Origin: Oscillospiraceae bacterium | GTDB lineage: Bacteria; Bacillota_A; Clostridia; Oscillospirales; Oscillospiraceae | Assembly (NCBI GenBank): GCA_017459865.1 | Contig: JAFUCD010000002.1 | Location: 1-64,000 of the forward strand | Direction: 5' to 3' | DNA: 64,000 nt | Shown: positions 16,281 to 24,647 of the stretch, in pieces | Position numbering within the stretch: the first letter of the stretch is position 1 | How the letters are laid out: every line of letters starts with the position of its first letter | Position numbers and translations under genes: made by a program | The notes under the pieces: model-generated | Told to the model about the DNA's origin: nothing | Seen by the model: only the letters and a program-made list of their open reading frames with translations | The model's database searches: none

Positions 16281-17840
16281 ATGTCTCAAATCAAGCGAAA
16301 TACCGCTGCGCGCGTGCTGGCAATGCTGCTGGTCGTCGTCATGGCGTTCGGTCTGTTTGCGACCAGCGCAGGCGCCGCGGATGTCTCGAATGTAAAGCAT
16401 TATAACTACTATGTCTGCATCGGCGACAGCATTGCCGCCGGTTACGGACCCTATGCCAACTGGATCCGCGGCTTTGAGAAGGTGCCCCAGGCGTATCACA
16501 GCCTGGTCGCCAACGCCGTGGGCGCGGACTTCAAGCAGCTGGCCCACGTCGGCATGCGCACCGTGGAGGCGCGCTGGCTGCTGGACGATGATTACTCCGC
16601 CAGTCTCGAAGCACAGAGTCTGAACGCCATGTATTTCAATGGCATGAGCGGCTATCTCTATTGGATGGCGGGCCGCAGCAGCGCGGAGGATCCGGGCGAT
16701 TATGAGCGCTGGGGCGTCACCGAGGCGCAGCGCGCCGAGCTTCAGGACTATTACGGGGACTACGGGCTGAAATATCTGTACCGCGACAACATCGCCAAGG
16801 CGGATCTGATCACGGTCGCGCTGGGACTGAACGATGTCTTCCTCTATGCCATGAAGATGACGGCGGCGCGGCTGGACGATCCGGGCATGAATCTGGTCAC
16901 CGAGGTCGCGACGTTCCTTGCGTACATGAACGCGGGCTATCAGGGCTTCATGAACAACTGGGTCCCGCTCATCAACGCCATCAAGAGCATCAACCCCAAT
17001 ATCACGATCGTGGTCGTGGGGCTGTATAACCCCTTCAGCAAGGTCAAGCTGACGGACGCCTCCTGGCAGAACGTCGGCCGAGTCGCCGACGGTATGGTCA
17101 TGGGCATGAACAGCTATATGCAGCAGCAGGCGGACGCGCTCGGCTACAAGTATGCCGACGTCATGGACACCGAGATCTGCGATACCGTGCCGTTCACGGA
17201 CCCGACCTTCTTTGATGAGATCGTCAAGGACTGCCACCCCACCGAGGCGGGTCATGTCTACATGATGGAACAGATCCTCTCCGTGCTGCCCGAGCGCGGC
17301 GATGACTTCCCGTTCAAGGACGTCTATCCCTCCAAGTGGTATTACAACGACGTGCGCTACTGCTGGGAAAACGGCTTGATGAACGGCGTGTCGGCGGACA
17401 CGTTCCAGCCGGACGGCACCACCACGCGAGCGCAGTTCGTCACCACGCTGTACCGGCTGGAAAACGAGCCGGATGTCAGCGGCATGAGCTGTCCGTTCAC
17501 GGATCTGAAGCCCGGCTCGTGGTACAACAACGCTGTGATCTGGGCGTATAACAACAACGTCGTCAACGGCACCAGCGCCACGACGTTCTCGCCCGACGCC
17601 AGCATCACGCGCGAGCAGCTGACCGCGATGCTCTTCCGCTATTCCGGCGCCGCGGAGCCGACCGGCTCGCTCGATCAGTTCACCGACGCCGCCCGCGTGA
17701 GCGCTTATGCGGTGCCCGCCGTGATCTGGGGCGTGCAGAGCGGCATCATCAGCGGCATGGGCGACGGCACCTTCAACCCGAAGGGACAGGCCACCCGCGC
17801 CCAGCTGGCGAAGATCCTGCACGCATACAGCACGATGTAA
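16281..17840 (+). CDS. SLH-anchored SGNH/GDSL hydrolase
   Basis: A 519-residue secreted esterase or lipase-like enzyme: signal peptide (about 1-32, ending ATSAGAA), SGNH hydrolase domain (about 40-325), then three SLH repeats (about 333-519). Block I GDSIAAG (Ser50), GLND near residue 194 and DCHPTEAG near 317-323 give the catalytic set. SLH domains place it on the cell wall, like the serpin gene just upstream, but it has its own sigma-A promoter and terminator. The substrate is unknown; polysaccharide deacetylation is one possibility for surface SGNH enzymes. Confidence 0.92.
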   Translation: MSQIKRNTAARVLAMLLVVVMAFGLFATSAGAADVSNVKHYNYYVCIGDSIAAGYGPYANWIRGFEKVPQAYHSLVANAVGADFKQLAHVGMRTVEARWLLDDDYSASLEAQSLNAMYFNGMSGYLYWMAGRSSAEDPGDYERWGVTEAQRAELQDYYGDYGLKYLYRDNIAKADLITVALGLNDVFLYAMKMTAARLDDPGMNLVTEVATFLAYMNAGYQGFMNNWVPLINAIKSINPNITIVVVGLYNPFSKVKLTDASWQNVGRVADGMVMGMNSYMQQQADALGYKYADVMDTEICDTVPFTDPTFFDEIVKDCHPTEAGHVYMMEQILSVLPERGDDFPFKDVYPSKWYYNDVRYCWENGLMNGVSADTFQPDGTTTRAQFVTTLYRLENEPDVSGMSCPFTDLKPGSWYNNAVIWAYNNNVVNGTSATTFSPDASITREQLTAMLFRYSGAAEPTGSLDQFTDAARVSAYAVPAVIWGVQSGIISGMGDGTFNPKGQATRAQLAKILHAYSTM

Positions 17841-17854
17841 GCATATAAAAAATG

Positions 17855-17890
17855 ACTCTGCCGAGGGAAGCACCCCCGGCAGAGTTTTTT
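17855..17890 (+). terminator. Terminator of the SLH-SGNH gene
   Basis: A 9-bp stem (ACTCTGCCG / CGGCAGAGT) followed by TTTTTT. Confidence 0.88.
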
Positions 17891-17904
17891 GTGCGCGCAA
17901 AAAT

Positions 17905-17935
17905 CACCGGGAATGCGCGTCGCGCATTCCCGGTG
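17905..17935 (-). terminator. Terminator of the pspA-TPM pair
   Basis: A 14-bp stem (CACCGGGAATGCGC / GCGCATTCCCGGTG) followed on the minus strand by ATTTTTG, immediately beyond the TPM-like gene's stop. Its right arm recurs after proS (10314-10345). Confidence 0.85.
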
Positions 17936-17941
17936 AAGGCG

Positions 17942-19240
17942 TCAACTGTATTTGTCTTCCAATTCCTGCAGCGTGGGACTTTTCATTTCCTGCTCGCGGG
18001 CGGTCTCGTATGTGTCCACCCGGTTGAAGGGTCCGTAGCTCGGCTTGTCTTCCTTTGCCTTTTCGGCCGCGGACGACGCGGCGGCTGTGCTCGCCGTGCC
18101 CGTCGACGCGGATGGATAGCTGTCGTACTTGCCCTCCAGATCGCTGAGCGTCGGGTCGTTTGCCAGATCGTTGATGTCCGCGTTCAGGATCGCCTCGGCG
18201 TGTGCCGCCTCCTTGTTCTTCTGCTCCTTGACCTTCTGCCACCAGCGGAACAGGACCATGAGGATCACGAGCACCACGACGGCGATCACGAAGTACATCG
18301 TGTAGTTCGGCGTCACCTGCATGATGCGGTCGGCGGTATCGGAGAACACGTTGGAGTAGAATTCATCCAGACCGATCTGGTCATAGACCAGCTCGTCGGC
18401 ATAGTGATCGATATAGGTCTCGAAGATCTCCTGCGCCTCGGAGTCGAACACCGTCTCGGCGTTGTGACCGACATAGTACCAGTAGCCGACATAGTCGTAG
18501 GACACGACAAGAAGGTGGCCCTCGTCCTCGAACAGCTCGTCATACAGCTGCGCGCAGAATGCGTCCATCTCGGAGCTGGAGGGGTTCGTGTCGCCGTTGA
18601 CATCCTCTGTCACATAGAGATACGGCTGCACGCCGGTCTTGTCATAAAAGGCTCTGAGTCCGGTCTCCAGCTTGGAGGAGCTGCCGATCCAGCCCGCGGT
18701 GTCGTCGAAAAACGCGGTCCGCGTGACATACTTGGAGGCCAACTTCGTGCGATCCACGGTGGAGCGGGGGACGTCGCTGATCATGCGCGGCAGAAACGAC
18801 ATCAGCAGGAAGAAGATCAGCACGATCGCCAGCGCCACCAGACAGCCGCTGCTGCCGGATCTGCGCGCGGCGGTCTGCTGCTGCGGCTGCTGCTGCGGCT
18901 GCTGATACTGCGGCTGGTATTGCGGCTGATATTGCGCCTGGTACTGCTGGGTTTGCTGGGTGTAAGGGCTCTGCTGCGTGTGGTAGCCGGTCTGATGCGG
19001 CGTGCCCTGATAGCTGCCGGGGCGGTTCTGGTTCGACATCATGCTGCCGAACAGCATCCCCTGCCAGAAGCTGCCTCCGCTTGAGCCGGAATGATAGCTG
19101 CCGCCGGAATATCCGCCCGAGGGGCGAAATCCGCCGGAGGGACGGCTGCTGCCGGAGGGGCGGCTGCTTCCACGTCCGCCGCCGCCGATCCGACCGCCGC
19201 CGGAGCTATGTCCGCCGCCGCCGGCTTTTCCGCCGGGCAT
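17942..19240 (-). CDS. Gly/Gln-rich membrane protein with TPM-like domain
   Basis: A 432-residue protein. Residues 1-60 are Gly/Ser-rich, and 75-125 are Gln/Pro/Tyr-rich with QPQYQ-type repeats. A transmembrane helix follows (about 133-152), then an extracytoplasmic region (about 160-300) resembling TPM domains (PYLYVTEDVN...EDEGHLLVVSYDYVG), a second helix (about 303-320) and a cytoplasmic tail with two related motifs (DPTLSDLEGKY and SPTLQELEDKY). TPM domains occur in membrane-quality and photosystem-repair proteins. It starts 3 bases after pspA, so it probably acts with the PspA scaffold. The TPM assignment is moderately sure. Confidence 0.75.
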   Translation of the reverse strand: MPGGKAGGGGHSSGGGRIGGGGRGSSRPSGSSRPSGGFRPSGGYSGGSYHSGSSGGSFWQGMLFGSMMSNQNRPGSYQGTPHQTGYHTQQSPYTQQTQQYQAQYQPQYQPQYQQPQQQPQQQTAARRSGSSGCLVALAIVLIFFLLMSFLPRMISDVPRSTVDRTKLASKYVTRTAFFDDTAGWIGSSSKLETGLRAFYDKTGVQPYLYVTEDVNGDTNPSSSEMDAFCAQLYDELFEDEGHLLVVSYDYVGYWYYVGHNAETVFDSEAQEIFETYIDHYADELVYDQIGLDEFYSNVFSDTADRIMQVTPNYTMYFVIAVVVLVILMVLFRWWQKVKEQKNKEAAHAEAILNADINDLANDPTLSDLEGKYDSYPSASTGTASTAAASSAAEKAKEDKPSYGPFNRVDTYETAREQEMKSPTLQELEDKYS

Positions 19241-19243
19241 GCG

Positions 19244-19921
19244 TTAAAGCCCCAGCTCCGCCTTCAGCGCAGACAGCTCGTCGTCCACGGAGGAGACGGA
19301 GCCCGCGCCGTATTTCTCCTCGAGAGAGGTGGTGGCGGAGTCCACAGCGCCGTTCAGCTCGGCCTCGGCGTTGGCCTTGTCGAGCATCTCCTGTGCCTTT
19401 TCCTCCATGCGGTCGAACGCGGCGAGCGAGCCCTTCGCGCTGTTGGCGGAGGCGGTGGCCTGGTTGATGCGCTCCTGTGTCTTGGCGACGGCGACGGTCG
19501 CCTTGATGTTGGCGCGGCGCTGCTGCAGGTTCTGCACGTCGTTGGAGAGCTTCTCGTACATCTGGCGCATCTTGTCCGCGTTCGATGTGGCGACGTCAAA
19601 GGTCTTCTGCGCGACGGAGAGATTCTGCTCGAGCTCCTGCTTGCGGGCGATGAACACGCGGGCGTCGCCCTCGTTGCCGGCGACGAGCGCCTTCTTCGCC
19701 AGATCCTCATATTTCTGCACACCGGCGGCGGCCTCGTCCAGAACGCGCTTGGCGCGGGCTTCCTCCGCCATGACGGCGGCGGTCTCCTGCTTGACCTGCG
19801 CGAGATCCTCCTTGGCCTTGATGAGATACTGATCGATCATTTTGGCGGGGTCCTCTGCTTTATCCAGCAGCGCGTTGATGTCGGCTGCAATGATGTCTCT
19901 GAAACGGGAAAGAATGCTCAT
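19244..19921 (-). CDS. pspA: PspA/IM30-family membrane-stress protein
   Basis: A 225-residue, almost entirely coiled-coil protein (about 25-190) with an amphipathic N-terminal helix (MSILSRFRDIIAADINALL), the PspA/Vipp1 layout. These proteins form ESCRT-III-like assemblies on the inner face of stressed membranes. The conserved EDPAKMIDQYL segment is present. GGAGG lies 7 bases before the ATG. It has a sigma-A-type promoter with a palindrome just downstream of the -10, and is co-transcribed with the TPM-like gene. Confidence 0.93.
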   Translation of the reverse strand: MSILSRFRDIIAADINALLDKAEDPAKMIDQYLIKAKEDLAQVKQETAAVMAEEARAKRVLDEAAAGVQKYEDLAKKALVAGNEGDARVFIARKQELEQNLSVAQKTFDVATSNADKMRQMYEKLSNDVQNLQQRRANIKATVAVAKTQERINQATASANSAKGSLAAFDRMEEKAQEMLDKANAEAELNGAVDSATTSLEEKYGAGSVSSVDDELSALKAELGL

Positions 19922-19958
19922 GTTCGGTTCCTCCTGTAAAAAATAATGTACATATTTG

Positions 19959-19981
19959 TGTGGGTTGCCTGTTTACCCACA
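19959..19981 (-). promoter_or_regulatory. Palindromic operator candidate of pspA
   Basis: A perfect inverted repeat TGTGGGT-N9-ACCCACA lying right after the -10 box, where a repressor would block initiation or a 5' hairpin would form. No matching regulator gene is adjacent. Confidence 0.55.
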
Positions 19982-19984
19982 TAT

Positions 19985-20013
19985 AGTATAGCACTTTAGC
20001 AATCAAAAGGCAA
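19985..20013 (-). promoter_or_regulatory. Promoter of pspA-TPM operon
   Basis: On the minus strand TTGCCT (20013-20008), 17 bases, TATACT (19990-19985). Confidence 0.75.
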
Positions 20014-20085
20014 TGTCAGAAATGGGTGTCTGAAATTGTGCAATTCTAACAGGCGTCGTGCGTTTCTGAAAAAACGGATAAGGGC

Positions 20086-20114
20086 TTGTAACCCGGCTGC
20101 GGCAGGTGTAAAAT
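20086..20114 (+). promoter_or_regulatory. Promoter of the lipoprotein gene at 20145
   Basis: TTGTAA (20086-20091), 17 bases, TAAAAT (20109-20114); the start codon follows 30 bases later with GAAGGGAG in front. Confidence 0.75.
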
Positions 20115-20144
20115 GGAAATAACGAAACGAAGGGAGCTTCTGCT

Positions 20145-21086
20145 ATGAAATTTAGAAAAAATCTGCTCGCGCTCGCGCTCGTGCTGGTGCTGCTCTCGCT
20201 CTCGCTCGCGGCGTGCGCGCCACGGTCGGAGGAGGAGCAGACGCCCGCGGCGGCGGAGGACGTCGTGTTCGAAAACGGCGGCATGCAGCTCACGATCCCC
20301 GCGGCGTACGCCGACCTGGTGGTCGTGGACGCGCAGCCGGAGGAGGAGAGCGTATTTTTCTCCGTCAGCGAAAAGGCGTCCGTCGAGGCGGGCGAGGCGG
20401 TCCATCCCGGCGAGGACTGGGGCGACGGCTGGCTGTTTTCGATCGGCAGGGTGGATCCGGCGCAGCTTAAGGAGCTGCGCACGAACGACATGTCCGGTGC
20501 GGACGTGTTCGCAAAGGACGCGGAGCACTACTATATTTGGTATCACCCGACCGATGTGCGCATCATGCGCGAGGGGGATATCACGGAAGCGGACACCGCC
20601 GGGTGGACGGAGATCAACGAGTGGGCAAACAGCGTTCGGGAGACCTTCGTTGCCGAGAACACGGGGCTGGAGCCCGTCGAGATGACGAATACGGAGCTTG
20701 ACATCCACCTCTGCCGCGTCGCCTATCTGGATGATGTGCCCTTCACGATCAGCACCCCGGCGTCCGGTCCGCTGGAGCCGGGCGGCGTGGATAAGACGCC
20801 TTTCGTCGAGCAGCTGCTCAACGGCGTGACCTTCGAATGGACGGACGACGCCGAGGTTCCTGACGGCGAATCTGTCACCCTTGCGCTGCAGGACGGGGAT
20901 ATGGATGTGCGCATCGACTTCTTCGCTGCCGACGGCAACGTGATCCGCGTGACGCGCACGTTCCCGGACGGTGAGGAGACGTTCGCCGACGAGGCGCTCT
21001 ACATTGCGCACTATGCCGACGGCGCCACGGTCGCGCACGACGTCATGCAAGGCTGGTACGACGCCCTTGCCGCAGCGAACGCGTGA
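20145..21086 (+). CDS. Lipoprotein of unknown function
   Basis: A 313-residue exported protein with lipobox LAAC (Cys24), so it is anchored to the outer face of the membrane. The mature part begins acidic (SEEEQTPAAAEDVVFENGGMQLTIP) and has two similar beta-rich segments, about 45-130 and 150-240, each with long runs of acidic residues. No enzyme motif recognised. It is a single-gene transcript, with promoter and terminator on both sides. Confidence 0.85.
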   Translation: MKFRKNLLALALVLVLLSLSLAACAPRSEEEQTPAAAEDVVFENGGMQLTIPAAYADLVVVDAQPEEESVFFSVSEKASVEAGEAVHPGEDWGDGWLFSIGRVDPAQLKELRTNDMSGADVFAKDAEHYYIWYHPTDVRIMREGDITEADTAGWTEINEWANSVRETFVAENTGLEPVEMTNTELDIHLCRVAYLDDVPFTISTPASGPLEPGGVDKTPFVEQLLNGVTFEWTDDAEVPDGESVTLALQDGDMDVRIDFFAADGNVIRVTRTFPDGEETFADEALYIAHYADGATVAHDVMQGWYDALAAANA

Positions 21087-21119
21087 TCCGGTTTTTTTGA
21101 TTCTATTCTTTATAGACCT

Positions 21120-21156
21120 CGCGCCCCGCGGAAATGTTCCGCGGGGCGCGTGCGTT
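21120..21156 (+). terminator. Terminator after the 20145 lipoprotein gene
   Basis: A 13-bp GC-rich perfect stem (CGCGCCCCGCGGA / TCCGCGGGGCGCG), then TGCG and TTTTTT. It may also slow the convergent leftward operon. Confidence 0.88.
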
Positions 21157-21164
21157 TTTTGAGT

Positions 21165-22118
21165 TTACTGCTTCACGTATTGCTTGTCGTAATTGTTCTG
21201 GATGCAGGAGATGATCTCCGCGATGGCGGTGTTGTAGGGCGTCGGGATGCCGAGCCGCTCGCCGTAGCGGGCGATCGCGCCGTTGAGGACGCTGATCTCG
21301 GTCTGGCGCTGGTGCAGCACGGCGTCCTGCGCCATGGAGGGATAGTAGTTGCCGAGCCCGGCGAGGATCTTCGGCTCCTCCGCGACCATCAGCGGCCGCA
21401 GGTCGCCGATACCCATGGCCTCGGCGACGGCGCACCCCTCCTCCCAGACGTGGCGGACGATCTTCATGCCGAAGGGATCGCCGAACACGTCCTTGACGCG
21501 CATGCGCATCACGGCCGAGACGCCGTTGTAGCCGGAGTTCGCGATGACCTTTTTCCACACATAAGGGCGCACGTCCTCATCGAAGCTCGCGAGACAGCCG
21601 CCCGCGGTGAAGCATTCCTCGAGCGCTTTGCCCGCGGCGTCGGTCTTGGGGTTGTTCTTCACGGCGCCGAAGTGCATCATGATGCCCTCCTCGGGCTTCG
21701 AGACGCACACGCCGGGACCGGCGAGCTCCGTGCCGATCAGACCGCTGCCGTAGAGGATCCGATCCTCAGACACGAACTGCGCGAGTACCTCGTCGTTGCC
21801 GAGGCCGTTCTGCAGGCTGCAGATCACGGTGTCCGGGCCGATGGCGGGCATGGTGGCCTCCATGACGTCGACGGTCTGCGTGGCCTTCACCATCAGGATC
21901 ACCATGTCCATCACGCCGATGCCGCTTGCGTCGGGCGCGGTGTGAAAGCCCGTGAGCACCTCCTCGCCGTCGGGCGTGCGGAACACGAGCCCGTCCGCGG
22001 CGATCTTGTCCATGTGCGCTTTGTATTTGTCGATGAGCCAGAGCTCCGCGCCGCCCTTTCTCAGATAGGCGGCGAACACGCTGCCGGCAGCGCCGGAGCC
22101 GACCATTGCGATTTTCAT
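21165..22118 (-). CDS. Ketopantoate reductase (ApbA/PanE) family protein, paralogue 1
   Basis: A 317-residue NADP(H)-dependent 2-oxoacid reductase of the ApbA/PanE family: Rossmann start MKIAMVGSGAAGSVFAAYLRKGG, central CSLQNGLGNDE with the conserved Asn, and a C-terminal helical domain with the conserved Lys/Asn pattern KVIANSGYNGVSAV. It is clearly paralogous to the next gene. No panB, panC or panD is nearby, so a catabolic 2-oxoacid substrate may be more likely than ketopantoate. The ATG at 22118 follows GGAGAAA; the frame's upstream extension covers an attenuator hairpin. Confidence 0.88.
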   Translation of the reverse strand: MKIAMVGSGAAGSVFAAYLRKGGAELWLIDKYKAHMDKIAADGLVFRTPDGEEVLTGFHTAPDASGIGVMDMVILMVKATQTVDVMEATMPAIGPDTVICSLQNGLGNDEVLAQFVSEDRILYGSGLIGTELAGPGVCVSKPEEGIMMHFGAVKNNPKTDAAGKALEECFTAGGCLASFDEDVRPYVWKKVIANSGYNGVSAVMRMRVKDVFGDPFGMKIVRHVWEEGCAVAEAMGIGDLRPLMVAEEPKILAGLGNYYPSMAQDAVLHQRQTEISVLNGAIARYGERLGIPTPYNTAIAEIISCIQNNYDKQYVKQ

Positions 22119-22138
22119 AGAGCGTTTCTCCTTACTGA

Positions 22139-22168
22139 AAACCCCGCCGACCGGGATCGGCGGGGTTT
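22139..22168 (-). terminator. Hairpin between the two ketopantoate-reductase-like genes
   Basis: A 12-bp stem (AAACCCCGCCGA / TCGGCGGGGTTT), with a short T-run on the minus strand, between the paralogues. It is likely a partial terminator that lowers expression of the second gene. Confidence 0.7.
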
Positions 22169-22182
22169 GGGATCTGGTATTT

Positions 22183-23214
22183 TTACTTGTTGTAGAAGAG
22201 GTAGTCGCCCAGGTACTGCTTGTCATAGTTGCCCTGGATGCAGCGGACGATCTGGCTCAGAACGGTGCAGCAGGGAGTGGGGATGCCCAGCTCCTGGCCG
22301 TACTCGGCGATCTTGCCGTTGAGCACGTCGATCTCGGTCTGGCGCTTGTTGAACAGCGCGTCCTGGCACATGGAGGGATAGTAGTCGGCGATGTTCGTGA
22401 CGATATCCTGATGATCGTGGGCGATGAACTCGTCGGCGTCCATCGGCACGCCCTTCGCGGTGGCGACGGCGCAGGTCTCACGGATGACGCCGTGGAACAG
22501 CCACTGACCGAACGGATCCGCCTCGACCTCGCCGATCTTCAGACGCAGGACGGCGCAGACGGTGTTGACGGTCGCGTTGACGCAGACCTTCTTCCAGATG
22601 AACTTATAGATGTTGTTGTCCTCGCCGGGCAGACCGTCGCGCCAGTAGGCGTCGCAGCCGCCGTCGCGGTAGCACTTGAGCATCTCAGCGCAGACAGCGT
22701 CGTTCAGCTCGCTGCGGACAGCGCCGCCGAAGTTCATCTGCACGCCGCCGGCGGGGGTGGAGATGCAGTGGCCGGGCTCGGGCAGTCTGGTGCCGAGAAC
22801 GCCGGAGCCGATCACGCAGCGCTCTTTCGGGAAGACCTTGAAGAGGTTGTCGTCGTTGCCCAGACCGTTGATCAGGCTGCAGGCGACGGTGGTGTCGCCG
22901 ACCACGGGCAGGGAGTCCTGGATGGCCTGCGGCAGCTGGGTGGCCTTGGTCATGTAGATGATGCAGTCGACCTTGCCCTCGGCCTCGGCGGCAGCCTCAG
23001 CGGAGGTGTAGGTGCGGAAGCCGGTGAGGACCTTCTCATAGTCGTGATAGACGCCGTCTTCTTCCTGATGGATCGTGAAGAGCATGCCCTCCTCGGCGAC
23101 CTTCTTCATGTGAGCCTCATAGCGGTCGATGAGGATGATGTCCGCGCCGCCGTTGCGCAGGTAGGACGCGAAGACGCTGCCGGCCGCGCCGGAGCCATAC
23201 ATTGCAAATTTCAT
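22183..23214 (-). CDS. Ketopantoate reductase (ApbA/PanE) family protein, paralogue 2
   Basis: A 343-residue relative of the downstream gene with the same layout: MKFAMYGSGAAGSVFASYLRNGG, CSLINGLGNDDN and KVCVNATVNTVCAV. Both end in the motif NYDKQY, indicating a tandem duplication followed by divergence. It carries extra acidic insertions. The ATG at 23214 has GGAGAG upstream at 10 bases; a start 7 codons earlier would lie inside that site. The product may reduce a branched 2-oxoacid with NADPH; substrate unproven. Confidence 0.88.
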   Translation of the reverse strand: MKFAMYGSGAAGSVFASYLRNGGADIILIDRYEAHMKKVAEEGMLFTIHQEEDGVYHDYEKVLTGFRTYTSAEAAAEAEGKVDCIIYMTKATQLPQAIQDSLPVVGDTTVACSLINGLGNDDNLFKVFPKERCVIGSGVLGTRLPEPGHCISTPAGGVQMNFGGAVRSELNDAVCAEMLKCYRDGGCDAYWRDGLPGEDNNIYKFIWKKVCVNATVNTVCAVLRLKIGEVEADPFGQWLFHGVIRETCAVATAKGVPMDADEFIAHDHQDIVTNIADYYPSMCQDALFNKRQTEIDVLNGKIAEYGQELGIPTPCCTVLSQIVRCIQGNYDKQYLGDYLFYNK

Positions 23215-23286
23215 GGTTTGTTCTCTCCTTTTCAAATTAAAAATACATACTGTGTGTTTTGTTACGCCTATGTACTTTAAAATAAC

Positions 23287-23315
23287 TTACAGAATCAGAA
23301 GCGTTTCTTCTGTAA
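23287..23315. promoter_or_regulatory. Inverted repeat in the ketopantoate-reductase promoter region
   Basis: TTACAGAA-N13-TTCTGTAA, with a nested CAGAAG/CTTCTG, lies about 70 bases upstream of paralogue 2 and 45 bases beyond the FAH gene stop. It could be a regulator site for the leftward pair or the terminator of the FAH gene, since T-rich sequence surrounds it. Bases 23215-23359 hold nothing else recognisable. Confidence 0.45.
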
Positions 23316-23359
23316 CTTAAATCACAAAAGAAGTGTTTTTCCACAGAAAAGCTGTGAAT

Positions 23360-24211
23360 TTACCGCACTGTGTTCGTCAGATCGCCGATGCCCTCGATGC
23401 GGCAGGTGACCGTGTCGCCGGGCTTGAGCCATTTCGGCGGGTCAAAGCCCATGCCGACGCCCGAGGGCGTGCCGGTGGAGATGATCGTCCCGGCGCGCAG
23501 CGTCATGCCCCGGCTCAGCTCGGAGATGCAGTAGGCGGTGTCGAAGATGAGCATGTCGATCGTGCTGTCCTGTCGCAGCTCGCCGTTGACAAAACACTGG
23601 ATCTTCTTCGGCTGCGTGACGTCGAAGGCGTCCTTCGTCACGATGCAGGGGCCCAGCGGCGTGAAGCCGTCGAGACTCTTGCCGCGGTACCACTGCTGGT
23701 GCACGCGCTGGATCGTGCGGGCGCTGACGTCGTTGAGGATCGTATAGCCGAACACGGCGTCGAGCGCCTCGGCCTGCGAGACGCCGCAGACGTCCTTTCC
23801 GATGATCACGGCGAGCTCCGCCTCATAGTCGAGGTCGGCGACGATGTCGCTGTGGCTCGGGATGTCGCCGCCGGGCGCGACGCATTCGTTCACGCGCTTG
23901 GCGAAATAGATGGGATCGCTCGGCACGTTGTCCTGCTTGCCGGTCACGGTGCCGGACTCGGCGGCATGGTCATAGTAATTGATGCCCAGGCAGATCACGT
24001 CCTGCGCGGGGTGCGGGATCGGCGCGCGCAGCTCCACGTCCGCGAGCGGGATCGGCGCGCCTGCCGTGAGCGCCGCTGCGTCGAGCGTGTCCCACGCCGC
24101 GATCAGCGCTGTCATATCCGAAAAGCCCGGCACGGGATGCACCGCGTCCTCCGCCGCGCTGAGCACGCCGACGGCGGTCTTGTTTTGATAGGAAAAGGTA
24201 ACCAACTTCAT
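23360..24211 (-). CDS. Fumarylacetoacetate hydrolase (FAH) family protein
   Basis: A 283-residue enzyme of the FAH superfamily, whose members cleave or decarboxylate 2,4-dioxo acids, hydrate dienoates or tautomerise oxaloacetate. Metal-site features are visible: the C-terminal domain has DYEAELAVIIGKDV (Glu and Glu ligands) and later DVSAR and STGTPSGVGMGF, the family signature. It is divergent from the YkvI transporter gene and upstream of the two ApbA-like reductases on the same strand, suggesting a small organic-acid pathway. GGAAAGGATG precedes the ATG. Confidence 0.9.
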   Translation of the reverse strand: MKLVTFSYQNKTAVGVLSAAEDAVHPVPGFSDMTALIAAWDTLDAAALTAGAPIPLADVELRAPIPHPAQDVICLGINYYDHAAESGTVTGKQDNVPSDPIYFAKRVNECVAPGGDIPSHSDIVADLDYEAELAVIIGKDVCGVSQAEALDAVFGYTILNDVSARTIQRVHQQWYRGKSLDGFTPLGPCIVTKDAFDVTQPKKIQCFVNGELRQDSTIDMLIFDTAYCISELSRGMTLRAGTIISTGTPSGVGMGFDPPKWLKPGDTVTCRIEGIGDLTNTVR

Positions 24212-24474
24212 GTTTCTTCATCCTTTCCGGCCCGTCTGCCCGACAGGCTGCGTCAATCGGACGGGTCCGGCGTGCAGCGCGCGCCCCGAGGTACCCGATT
24301 CGGCATTATCTTAGCATGAAAGATTTTGCGTGACAATACCTTTTCCACGATTCACCGCGATAAAACTTTGCCGAATGATTCACAATGCCACGCTTTAGCA
24401 AGGAAAAGAATTCCAATTATTTTCGGCGAAATCTACAAATTTTTCGATTTTGCACAATTTTCCTATAGGAGATA

Positions 24475-24503
24475 TTGACTTTTACGAGGCAAAGCATTAT
24501 AAA
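24475..24503 (+). promoter_or_regulatory. Promoter of the YkvI transporter gene
   Basis: TTGACT (24475-24480), 17 bases, TATAAA (24498-24503). The leader is about 130 bases and contains a short ORF. The AT-rich 24212-24470 interval holds no recognisable gene or riboswitch. Confidence 0.8.
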
Positions 24504-24593
24504 ATGTTCGTCAGCCTTGTTAACAGATCATTCACATTGATCGTGCTTTAACACAGGATATCCGGCCCGGATCCCGCAAAACAGGAGAGAGCA

Positions 24594-24647
24594 ATGCGGC
24601 GCGAACGGACGGAAATAATTCAAAGAGAGGAACATGTTAATGAGTAG
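24594..24647 (+). CDS. 17-residue leader peptide overlapping the transporter start
   Basis: An ORF of 17 codons (MRRERTEIIQREEHVNE) with AGGAGAGAG about 3 to 8 bases ahead of its ATG. Its TAG stop lies 5 bases inside the transporter gene, whose ATG at 24640 is in another frame. The peptide is rich in Arg and Glu. The arrangement suggests translational coupling or leader-peptide control; that it is translated is inferred. Confidence 0.5.
   Translation: MRRERTEIIQREEHVNE

Noticed and set aside
24504..24639. Possible riboswitch in the YkvI leader
   Set aside because: I compared it by eye with glycine, lysine and guanidine aptamer patterns and saw no convincing match; only the leader ORF stands out.
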